Part shown: piece after piece, positions 55,169-64,000 of the stretch
How the letters are laid out: every line of letters starts with the position of its first letter
Numbering within the stretch: the first letter of the stretch is position 1
DNA from: Aurelia coerulea
Lineage: Eukaryota; Cnidaria; Scyphozoa; Semaeostomeae; Ulmaridae
Direction of reading: 5' to 3'
NCBI GenBank assembly: GCA_039566865.1
Contig: CM076944.1
Span: forward strand, 19,676,501 to 19,740,500
Length of the DNA: 64,000 nucleotides
Translations under genes and position numbers: made by a program
The notes under the pieces: generated by a model
What the model was told of the DNA's origin: nothing
The model's database searches: none
Seen by the model: the letters and a program-made list of their open reading frames with translations, nothing else

Positions 55169-55558
55169 TAATAATACAATTTATATACAATAAATAATAA
55201 TAATAATTTTACAAACAAGACATTTTTATGAATTTTGCAATGACACAATCAACTGGATCTCCCACCGGGATACAAAAACAAGCGAGGAGAATTTTTGTGT
55301 ATTGGGAGTCATTGGAAACATCTCGAAAACAACAAAATGGCGTAGTAAGCAAACTGCTCTGTTTCATCATAAGAGTATTGAAAGTAACCAAAAAAGAAAA
55401 AAACTTTAAAATGGGGAATGGCTTCTCGAGGGTCATATATTTTGAGCTTTACTTACCCCTGGTTATCTCGGTTTGGCTAAACACGAATGACTTAATGAAC
55501 CAGGAAAATAATTTTCAACGACTAAAACGTGTAACAGAGAGTGTTTTTCAGGGTGGTA
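55169..55558. other. No recognisable gene
   Basis: TAATAA-rich start, then a 124-codon frame on the plus strand (55228) that overlaps the antisense of nothing known and has no domain I recognise. Confidence 0.4.
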
Positions 55559-56142
55559 CTAAGCATATTTTATATTATCTAAAAGTTCATGCTCATCATT
55601 GAAATATTCGTAATCTCCATCCAGATAGAGACAAGGGCGACAATTAATGTCTGCAAACGCAAAACACTCCTTTTTATACTTCAACCACGTGTTAGCCTTT
55701 TCTAGAAGTTTTACCTTCCTGTGAGCGAGGTCTAAATGTACTTTAAATTTGTCAGATTTCTTCCTTGCTCTGTAAACCATGGATCGATGGCGCCAAGTAG
55801 TAAAACGAACTATGATGGTTTGTGACTTCTTCTTGGTTGTTGGATTTTGCTTTATCGGGCCAATCCTGTGGGCACAATCAATCACCATGTCTGGGATGTC
55901 GACTTCCAACTCATCCTTCAATAATGTCTTGATTTCCTTCAAACAAGTTTCACCAGATTCATCTTTATCCTTATCCATTTCAATGCCATTGAATCTCGAG
56001 CATAATCTTCGATGATACTGTTCGTTATCGTCGCAACGAAGCTCCAGGCTTTCGACACGATCTTTTAACTCATTGACTTCCTCATACCCGCGCTCAAGCT
56101 TCTCTGTCCTCTCGAAAACCTTTGATTGGTCAAGTCTAACTC
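55559..56142 (-). pseudogene. LINE ORF1-like protein fragment (coiled coil plus RRM-like region)
   Basis: The open frame extends from about 56142, upstream of the first ATG (55978), to 55559. It begins with a coiled coil ending in the phrase RVESLELRCDDNEQYHRRLC, which is typical of L1-type ORF1. It continues with VDIPDMVIDCAHRIGP and TIIVRFTTWRHRSMVYRARK, an RRM-like RNA-binding region, and a C-terminal part with KVKLLEKANTWLK and CLYLDGDYEYF. No RT follows within reach. It may be a single-frame remnant of an L1-like or other two-ORF LINE, or a domesticated copy; nothing favours the latter. Confidence 0.65.
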
Positions 56143-56640
56143 ATAAGTCAGGACTGTTAATTGTGCCAGGCAAAACTGATGTAATTAACATCTCCAAGGT
56201 GTTAATCGTGTCCTAGCAATGCCAAGGGCATTATCATGGTTGCTCGACGACAGATGCCTAGGATGAAATTGTTTTTCTCTGGAGTTTCTCATAACGGTTT
56301 TTAGGCTGGCAGTCGCCTCTGATGAAACCTTCACAGCCCTCCTGTGTGTTCTATCTGAAAGTAAAAAGGGGTGACGTCATTATCTTAAGTTGTTTTATAC
56401 CATAGCTCCTTCGCATGAGAGAGGGAGGATTATCCACAGTTCAGTCACGACCTGAACTTAAATTTAATTAACCCCTCCCTTGGTACCTTTGATCTTTTTT
56501 TCATACCGCCCTATATCCGATTAAGGTTCGCAAGTTTGAAGCCAGAAATGGACAAAAGTTAAACTCTCACATGATAATGATGCCAATGACCCAACTATAA
56601 GATAACTACTGATACAAAATACATTTCAACTGACAAATAC
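56143..56640. other. No recognisable gene
   Basis: Nothing supported. Confidence 0.45.
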
Positions 56641-56910
56641 AGTATGTGGGGCTTGGAAGTGCATTGTGGCAAGAAGACATGGTATGGTTGGAGACCTGGT
56701 ATGGTTTGGGCAAGACCCGTCGAGGGATGCAATATCCCAACCGGGCAGGCAATGCCAAACCTTGGATTCAGTTATCTTTTGGGTGCTGGCGATACCATGC
56801 GATGCAAAGCGCCGGGTCTCTGTCGACATGGCTGGCAACCCAACAATCTTGAGGAGGCTGCGCGAGTGCCGAGAGGGGGATGGGATCCCAAGGCAACACT
56901 CACGTACCCT
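56641..56910. other. GC-rich island of unknown nature
   Basis: This 270-bp stretch is clearly GC-richer than its surroundings and open in several frames on both strands (up to 102 codons from 56644). It could be a SINE, a processed fragment or an exon. I see no A/B boxes and no recognisable domain. Confidence 0.45.
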
Positions 56911-58700
56911 TCCGGTAATAATATATCAGACACAGCTGTTAAAGTGGAATAAGCTGTTTTGATTTAGTGTTGAAATGCAACTTTGACATTTTTCTGGTAA
57001 AATTAAGTTGCTACTCGATTTAGAGCTTGATTTTGGACGCTTGGTAGTCGATTTTATGCAAGGTATGTCTGAGTCTGTTCTGGGAAAAGTACGGGTTTAC
57101 AGTAGTTCCTGCCACTAATTACACTTGTGTGATTGCCCCAGATAGACGAAGATGTTTTTTTGGGTATCGGATTGGGATTTAGGTGAATGAAGTAAATTAG
57201 AAGTGCCAGGAAACTTCAAAGCAAATACCAGAAAATCGTGTGTAGTTTGTCCTTGAATCTTTATTTTTGAGTAATAGTGACGATAATTTTATGTTTTGAA
57301 CCAAAGAAACTCTTTGTTTGCCAAAATTGTGCTGTATCTGCAGAAAGAAGTATGCGGCGGTGGTAGAAACTACAAGCACCCCAAAATAGGAAAAATAAAA
57401 AAAAATTTATACCAAAGAAGCTGAAACTTTTTATATGATTAAGAAACATTTGGTATATGCAACTTATGCAAGTTTCGCCTAAAATTGTGGAAAAGACCCC
57501 TCCCTTTCAATTTTCAAGTTTCTTAGCCTTAGCTATTTATTGATAATGCACCCCTACCTTTTCCGAATAGGGGTACGAGACTTCTAAAATAATTCTAGTA
57601 AACAAAAGAGTACCTGCGCAAAAGTGTATGAGAACTTTTACAAAGTGATAGCCCCTCGGTTCCTTTTGCTGACAAGGAGACCCTGTTTTACAAATATACA
57701 AAAACGGAGATTGTGTTATTGTCAACAGATCTCGTTCATTATTGCTTTAACAACATACTTTTCCCAGGGACACATGAATAGTTACTGTATGAGCTTTGCT
57801 GAAGCTTCAGCCAGAGTCCTAACAGGTGTTCTAACACTTTTTCTCATAAGAGTCAGAATCCCAGTGTCCCATAGTTTTAATCAACTTGGAGTGCTGTCAC
57901 GGAGCACCAAAGAATTCACAAGAAACCGGACTTCAAATAATGACCCCAAAAGCTTTCTTGCAATGATAAGTCGTATTCAAAGAGCCGCGGAGTACACAAT
58001 CTTACGATAGCGGAAGAAAGCTCAGAATCCTTATGTATGTCACTTTTTGTAAGGGAATCTATATGTGAGTGTAAGTTGCAGCAGTTTTGCCACGCCCATT
58101 TTTAACCCTATTGTACCCGAGCTCATTGGGTCAGACCACTGCCCGGGGGGGGGGGCAAAAATGCCCCCTAATTATCTCCAAATCCATAAATAGTATGCCA
58201 TTGTAACTTCACACAATAGTAAGTACATCTATTAGGAGTCTAATTGTAGATTTTAATGCTAATTGGTCACGTGGTTCGTTGCCAAGCGACCAAGCAATAG
58301 GACCATGTCAGATATAAGCTTCAGTACTGAAAACACAAAAAGGGCTGATTAATTCGAATGAAATATATAAAAACCTCAATAAACTACTTAAAAATGAAGA
58401 AAATATGTTTATCCATTGATTTATATCAAAATTTAAGAATTTTGTCTTTCTTTATTAGAGATATGACGTCATCAATTTGCATGACATCATGGAATCTATA
58501 AGTTGCTGATGTCAGCAAATATGAATTATGTATGTATCAAACGAAAGTACTTTGCAAGGGGAATCGTTTGGTACCAATTACAACTTCATCAAGGTTAAGA
58601 CAAAGAAATTATGACTGTTTTTGTTATTTTCTTTGTGACTACTTTCCAAATATGGGTATCTACTGGTCACGTGACTTAAATTATGACAATTGAAAGTCTA
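56911..58700. other. No recognisable gene
   Basis: AT-rich filler. A G12 run lies at about 58144-58155. The 128-codon frame at 57624 has no recognisable domain. Confidence 0.45.
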
Positions 58701-58734
58701 AAATTTAATTGCCAATTTAAAATTAGGAATATTC

Positions 58735-59205
58735 ATGGATGTCCTTTCAGAGGATGCCATTTTGTGTACGATTGATGTGGTTGCACTTTATCCGAGCATA
58801 CCCCACGATGAGGGATTGGGAGTGTTACGAAAAGCCCTTGATTCTAGAGCAGATCGGTCGGTGTCTACAGATTCTTTAATGAACCTAGCAGAAGTAGTAC
58901 TTAAGAATAACATGTTTGAGTTTAGTGGGAGATTCTATCATCAAATAAGGGGTACAGCAATTGGCACCAAATGTGCGCCACCGTACTCTATTCTTTTTCT
59001 TGCGGACTTGGAAGAAAAACTTCTCCGTTCTTACGATTGTAAGCCTAGTGTATGGTGGCGTTACATTGATGACGTATTTATGATTTGGACGCATGGTGAA
59101 GAAGAGCTTCAAAGGTTTATAGACTAGTTGAATGCATCACACCATTCGATCAAATTTACTGCAGAGTGGTCTAAGGAAAGCATCAATTTTTTAGATTTCT
59201 ATTTC
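58735..59205 (+). pseudogene. PLE-B copy 1 reverse transcriptase core
   Basis: The frame includes CTIDVVALYPSIPHDEG (motif A), GTAIGTKCAPPYSILFLADL (motif B) and WWRYIDDVFMIW (motif C with intact YIDD). A TAG at about 59125 interrupts it before IKFTAEWSKESINFLDF. LINE-8 then splits the frame after FLD. Confidence 0.9.
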
Positions 59206-59940
59206 TATTTTCTATTTTTACTTTTTTAGGCACGGTAGCCCCATCAGTCCTAAAGAACTGCTTTTCAGGGGGCCGTGGCAAATAATTAAATACATAATAT
59301 GAAAAACTGAATACCCAAAAACATTATTAAAACTAATTATTTATGAATTATCTTTCAATCTTCTTTTAAAAGTGGCAAGGGAGGGTGCCTGTTTTACGTC
59401 ATTGTCAAGCTGGTTCCATAATTTAGATCCACGAAAAGATATACCTTTTTGCCCATTGCTGGTTTTCCTTGAAGGTAACAAAAGATCAGTTTCCGTGTTT
59501 CGCTATTGCCTGATATTTTGAGTAGAATTTTTGACGAACAATCTTGAAAGATATTCTGGAGCAAGACCATTTAGCGATTTGTACATAATTGTGGCAGTTT
59601 CACTCTTAATAATATCACTTATAGTTGGCCATTTTAGATTGTGTATCAATGGCTTAGCAGATGAATCAAAATTACTTCTTGTAACAATTCTAGCTGCTCG
59701 ATTCTGCAGCTTTTGAAGGGTCTGCAGTCTTGTCACCCCACAGTTCCCCCATACGGAACAGCAATACCTAAAATGAGGCTCTACGATGCCCCGATACATC
59801 TTACTTAGGGTATTTTGAGGTAAAAATTTTCTGGAATATTTCAGAAACCCTATTCCACGAGAAACTTTAGTACTGAGACTATTGATCTGCTCGTCCCAGT
59901 TTAAGTTCTTGTCGATTATTACACCCAGATAGATAGGTTA
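59206..59940 (-). pseudogene. LINE-8: 5'-truncated copy of the LINE-5 family inside PLE-B copy 1
   Basis: Minus strand, YLGVIIDKNLNWDEQINSL through CCSVWGNCGVTRLQTLQ (59503-59799) to the 3' UTR with the conserved stem-loop (59229-59279). The tail is TTTCTATT-like rather than TGAA. It is younger than the PLE, whose frame resumes after it as KKGSTLVTDLCTKPTDTH. Confidence 0.9.
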
Positions 59941-59974
59941 TTAACCATAGATACATAGGTTAGATACATAGGTT

Positions 59975-60737
59975 ATTAAGAAAGGAAGCACTCTTGTCAC
60001 TGATTTATGCACAAAACCAACAGACACCCATCAGCTCCTACATCGCTCTTCCTGCCATCCTTATCATACTAAAAAGGGTATACCTTATGGCCAAAGCCCT
60101 TCGTATTCGACGAATTTGTTCGGAGGATTCTTCGTTTAACGAACACTTGGCTGATCTAAAATCTTGGCTTATTGATCGAGGATATAAGGATGGGGAGATT
60201 GACACTCAGTTGGAGAGAGTCAAATGTTTGCAAAGGGATACCCTTTTAAATAGGGAATCTAAATCTAAGGATGGCACGAGGATACCCCTCGTCCTTACTT
60301 TTCATCTTGCACTTAATGGGGTTCATGAGATCTTGAGGAAATGTGAAAATATTCTTCTTGTTGATCGTGAGCATCGCAGGATTTTTTCGGGAAAACTTTT
60401 CGTCTCATTTAGAAGGGCCAAAAACTTGAAAGATACCTTGGTTCGGGCAAAATTAAAACCGGTAAACGAGGAGCTGGTTGAAAAGGGTACGCGTAAGTGC
60501 AATGGTAGAAGGTGTCAAATATGCCCTATGATGCGAGAGGGGTCCACGTTTTATAATGCAGATGATTCTCCGTTTTTTTAGGAACTTTTCAGGGGCGTAT
60601 GACTGCAACTCGGATTATGTAGTATACTTGCTACAATGCGAATGTTGCAATAAAAAGTATGTCGGTAGTACGAAGACTAAATTTCGCCAGAGATTTAACG
60701 TCTATAAATCGTATTTTCGGACCTACAAACAAAAGTT
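59975..60737 (+). pseudogene. PLE-B copy 1 RT end, Cys-rich linker and GIY-YIG start
   Basis: After LINE-8 the frame reads TDLCTKPTDTHQLLHRSSC, shifts near 60090, then ALRIRRICSEDSSFNEHLAD, VSFRRAKNLKDTLVRAKL, CNGRRCQICPMM (zinc-binding linker), and, after another shift near 60580, YVVYLLQCECCNKKYVGSTK (GIY-YIG core). It ends in the middle of the nuclease at 60737. Confidence 0.88.
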
Positions 60738-61207
60738 GCCAGATCTGCAATGTCATAACTGAGGGGGATAATTTTGAAAACTCGGACGAAAATCGATCTA
60801 TCAAAAATTTTTCGGGGAGGTATAACTGCAACTCAGAGAATGTAGTGTATTTGCTACAATGTGAGGTTTGCAACAAAAAGTATGTAGGTAGCACCAAAAC
60901 AAAATTTAGGCAAAGATTCAATGTTTACAAATCATATTTCAGATCTTACGCACGCAAACATAACGAGGGATCACTCGGCAGGGGTAAATTAATCCCACAA
61001 GCAAACTTTTTCAGTCATTTCTTTGAGGGGAGCCACAATGGTAAATTCACGGTTAGGGTTAAAATGATCGATGGGGCTGATGATGTCTTTTCATTGCGAC
61101 GTAAGGAACTTTTTTGGCAATACAGGCTGGGAACTTTTTTACCCAAGGGTTTGAATGAACGGGCTGCAGATGTAGAACTCGATATGTTTGCGTGTGGCGT
61201 GGCCTAA
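60738..61207 (+). pseudogene. PLE-B copy 2 GIY-YIG endonuclease
   Basis: An intact reading from CQICNVITEGDN through NVVYLLQCEVCNKKYVGSTK, FRQRFNVYKSYFRSYARKH, FSHFFEGSHNGKF and SLRRKELFWQYRLGTFLPKG to the stop at 61205-61207. The GIY is VVY and the YIG is YVG. The Arg (RQRF) and His/Glu-containing segments expected for the domain are present. The N-terminal 25 residues of the open frame belong to copy 1. Confidence 0.9.
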
Positions 61208-61656
61208 TTCCTGCCATTGTATCTGATGTCTCTGGGGGGTTTTGCTGGCGGTGCTCTATGGTCTTCCTATTTGGTTTCATGTTTTTTTGCATGTGGCGTT
61301 AGGGTGGAATCCCCTATCAAGCCATTCAGGATTCAGCAATTTGCGAATCATTGAAAGGTTAGATGGGAGGGTCGTGGGGTTGCCAGCTGGATCCCTTGGA
61401 GGTTTGGTATGTGACTATTTTGATCCTCCAGGGTGAACATTTGCTAATGTGCCAACCATTTCATTTTCTTGTTTGCGCTAAAAAACAGTTTGGAACAAAA
61501 CGCGATTTTCATTCCCACTTGGTTTTAATTTCGGGGGTAGTCATGTTTCCTGGGAATAGGGTTCTTTGTAGTAAAAATGTAATTTTACTTTATCTTTAGT
61601 TTTACCTTGCCTTGTTTATCACGTAGTATAAATTCTCGGTTGTCCTTTAGAAAGTA

Positions 61657-61689
61657 GTGCTGACGAAGATTTTTAATCGAAACGTTCCA
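61657..61689 (+). ncRNA. Hammerhead-like core in PLE-B copy 2 tail
   Basis: GTG, CTGACGA (61660-61666), stem II GATT/AATC with TTT loop, GAAA (61679-61682), CGTT. It has the same architecture as in PLE-A but with a shorter stem II and poor stem I pairing. The matching region of copy 3 lies beyond the window end. Confidence 0.6.
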
Positions 61690-61798
61690 AGATTCTAACA
61701 GTTGTGTTTTTATTCATTTTATTTCTGTTAATTTTTGATGGTGGTTTAGTTCAATTTATTATTATTACTATTATTACTATTATTACTATTATTATTGT

Positions 61799-64000
61799 TA
61801 TTATTACGATCCCTCGGACAGGCTTCAGCAGATCATTTCCGAAACGTTAGAAACTATAAAAGATCGAGGGGATATTGACGATTCTACTCTTAATTACTTA
61901 ATGGTCAATAACCCAAGACTGGGACGGTTCTATTTGCTTCCAAAGATTCATAAGAGGTTAAATAGCGTCCCTGGGAGACCGGTTATTTCAAATTGCGGCT
62001 TTTTTACGGAGAATATTTCGGAGTTTCTTGATCACCAGTTACAACCATTGGCTAAAAAAGTGACTTCGTACATCAAGGACACCAACCATTTTCTCCACAA
62101 AATCTCAGAACTAGGAGAAATTCCCAATGACGCTTTTCTCTGTACAATAGATGTTGTGGGTTTGTATCCTAGCATTCCACACGAGGAAGGGTTAGAAGCT
62201 TTGGGGGCAGCTCTTGAACATCGAGAAGATAAAAGTATTTCCGTTGATTCTATCATGGAACTGGCGCGCGTTGTTCTTAAGAACAATTTTTTCGAGTTTG
62301 ATGGTGAATTTTATCATCAGTTGAGGGGTACAGCTATAGGTACAAAATGCGCTCCATCTTATGCGATTCTTTTTATGGCGGCATTGGAAGAAAAATTATT
62401 ATCTCAAGCCCCGGATAGACCTTGGTTATGGTGGCGGTATATCGATGATATTTTCTTAATCTGGCAGCATGGTGAGGAGAAATTGCATCGATTTATAGAT
62501 TTCCTTAACCAAGCCCACCCTTCGATAAAATTCACAGCGGATTGGTCAAAGGAAAAGATAAGTTTTCTCGATGTTCAGGTGATAAGGGAGGGTGATCGAT
62601 TAATCACAGATTTGTGTACTAAGCCAACGGATACTCACCAACTCCTTCATCGTACCTCATGTCATCCTGGTCATACTAAAAAGGGTATACCGTATAGCCA
62701 GGCCCTGCGAATTAGGCGGATTTGTTCCGAGGATCGCTTTTTTAATGAGAGGGTAGGGGAACTTAAGGGGTGGCTGTTTAATAGGGGCTATGGTGAAAAT
62801 GAGATTCTGGAGCAAATCAGCAAAGTTCGCGGCCGCGATCGCTTAAGTCTTTTGGATAGGCAACCTAAAAATAAGGACGACAAGAGAATACCTCTGGTTC
62901 TTACGTACCATCCAGCTCTCAACAAAGTTTATGACATTTTAAAAGAAAATTCAAAACTCCTTTTGGTAGATAATGAACACAAAACGTTGTTCCAAAACAA
63001 GGTATTTTTGTCGTTTCGGAAGGCCAAAAGTCTTAAAGATGAACTTGTTAGAGCAAAATTGCCAGTTGTTGGTGAGACTCCGTTGGTTAAGGGTACCTAC
63101 AGGTGCAATGGCAGGAAGAGTTGCCAGATCTGCAACGTCATAACTGAGGGGGATAATTTTGAAAACTCGGACGAAAATCGATCTTTCACAAATTTTTCGG
63201 GGAGGTATAACTGCAACTCAGAGAATGTTTGCTACAATGTGAGGTTTGCAACAAAAAGTATGTAGGTAGCACCAAAACAAAATTTAGGCAAAGATTCAAT
63301 GTTTACAAATCATATTTCAGATCTTACGCACGCAAACATAGCGAGGGATCACTCGGCAGGGGTAAATTAATCCCACAAGCAAACTTTTTCAGTCATTTCT
63401 TTGAGGGGAACCACAATGGTAAATTTACAGTTAGGGTTAAAATGATTGATGGGGCTGATGATGTCTTTTCATTGCGACGTAAGGAACTTTTTTGGCAATA
63501 CAGGCTGGGAACTTTTTTACCCAAGGGTTTGAATGAACGGGCTGCAGATGTAGAACTCGATATGTTTGCGTGTGGCGTGGCCTAATTCCTGCCATTGTAT
63601 CTGATGTATCTGGGGGGTTTTGCTGGCGGTGCTCTATGGTCTTCCTATTTGGTTTCAAGATTTTTTTGCATGTGGCGTTAGGGTGGAATCACCTATCAAG
63701 CCATTCAGGATTCAGCAATTTGCGAATCATTGAAAGGTTAGATGGGAGGGTCGTGGGGTTGCCGGCTGGATCCCTTGGAGGTTTGGTCTGTGACTATTTT
63801 GATCCTCCAGGGTGAACATTTGCTAATGTGCCAACCATTTCATTGTCTTGTTTACGCTAAAAAAACAGTTTGGAACAAAACGTGATTTTCATTCCCACTT
63901 GGTTTTAATTTCGGGGGTAGTCATGTTTTCTGGGAATAGGGTTCTTTGTAGTAAAAATGTAATTTTACTTCATCTTTAGTTTTACCTTGCCTCGTTTATC
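61799..64000 (+). mobile_element. PLE-B copy 3, 5'-truncated at ATT tract, continues past window
   Basis: It starts after (ATT)n at about 61806 within the N-terminal part of the RT and runs off the window end in the 3' tail. It is closely similar to copy 2 (over about 900 bp only scattered differences), so both are young. Confidence 0.92.
61811..63585 (+). pseudogene. PLE-B copy 3 reverse transcriptase / GIY-YIG, one frameshift
   Basis: An open frame of about 485 codons (first ATG at 61901). It has GRFYLLPKIHKRLN, PGRPVISNCG, TIDVVGLYPSIPHEEG (motif A), GTAIGTKCAPSYAILFMAAL (motif B), WWRYIDDIFLIWQHG (motif C), CTKPTDTHQLLHRTSC, RAKSLKDEL-like linker and CNGRKSCQIC. A 7-nt deletion at about 63226, relative to copy 2, shifts the frame exactly at the GIY motif. 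The nuclease continues in the next frame (63229-63585) to the stop. Otherwise the best-preserved element protein in the window. It lacks its N-terminus. Confidence 0.93.

Larger units (their letters stand above)
58735..60737 (+). mobile_element. PLE-B copy 1, interrupted by LINE-8
   Basis: RT part 58735-59205, LINE-8 insertion 59206-59940, then the rest of the RT, linker and GIY-YIG start to 60737, where copy 2 begins. It is truncated 5' of RT motif A. It differs clearly from copies 2 and 3, so it is a distinct subfamily. Confidence 0.9.
60738..61798 (+). mobile_element. PLE-B copy 2, 5'-truncated in the linker
   Basis: It begins at CCAGATCTGCAATGTCATAA within the Cys-rich linker and continues to the ATT tract at about 61760-61806. 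It is joined directly to copy 1 upstream and copy 3 downstream, head to tail. Confidence 0.9.

Overview
The window looks like AT-rich nuclear DNA from an invertebrate animal, most likely a cnidarian such as a coral or sea anemone. This is inferred from the mix of elements: 2A-bearing and esterase-bearing APE-type LINEs, GIY-YIG Penelope-like elements (PLEs), a restriction-like-endonuclease LINE, a DIRS-like gag remnant and many foldback MITEs. There are no operons or prokaryotic signals. No host gene can be named. Five short open stretches (2.87, 3.69, 5.70, 7.30 and 32.13 kb) are offered as low-confidence exons.

Layout. 1-10.5 kb is mostly unique DNA with candidate exons, a 69-bp tandem array (4.96-5.55 kb), a 315-bp tandem array (6.43-7.10 kb) and dispersed duplications. 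10.69-14.80 kb is Penelope-like element PLE-A. It has one inverted and one direct pLTR, each with a hammerhead-ribozyme core, and carries a nested LINE fragment. 14.80-25 kb is a field of foldback/MITE elements, a tRNA-derived SINE and LINE-1. 25.6-30.6 kb holds LINE-2, an LTR-like pair and LINE-3. 30.65-39.8 kb holds two copies of one MITE family and a 3.9-kb R4/Dong-like LINE (RLE-2) between ATT microsatellites. 39.8-52.1 kb is a nested stack, all on the minus strand: LINE-4 is split by LINE-5, which is itself interrupted by a 1.5-kb palindrome; then come RLE-3, a PLE tail and the 2A-bearing LINE-6. 52.4-57 kb has a DIRS-like gag remnant, a minisatellite and a LINE ORF1 remnant. 58.7-64 kb is a head-to-tail run of three PLE-B copies, the first interrupted by LINE-8.

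The coding content is almost wholly retrotransposon machinery: RNA-binding ORF1, SGNH esterase, APE or restriction-like endonuclease, reverse transcriptase, GIY-YIG nuclease and ribozymes. Nearly every copy is broken by stops, frameshifts or truncation. The strongest observations are: a 2A translational-recoding motif after a hydrophobic leader in LINE-6; an SGNH esterase in frame with the APE endonuclease in LINE-5, separated by one TGA; hammerhead cores in two PLE families; and the repeated meeting of unrelated elements at (ATT)n tracts.
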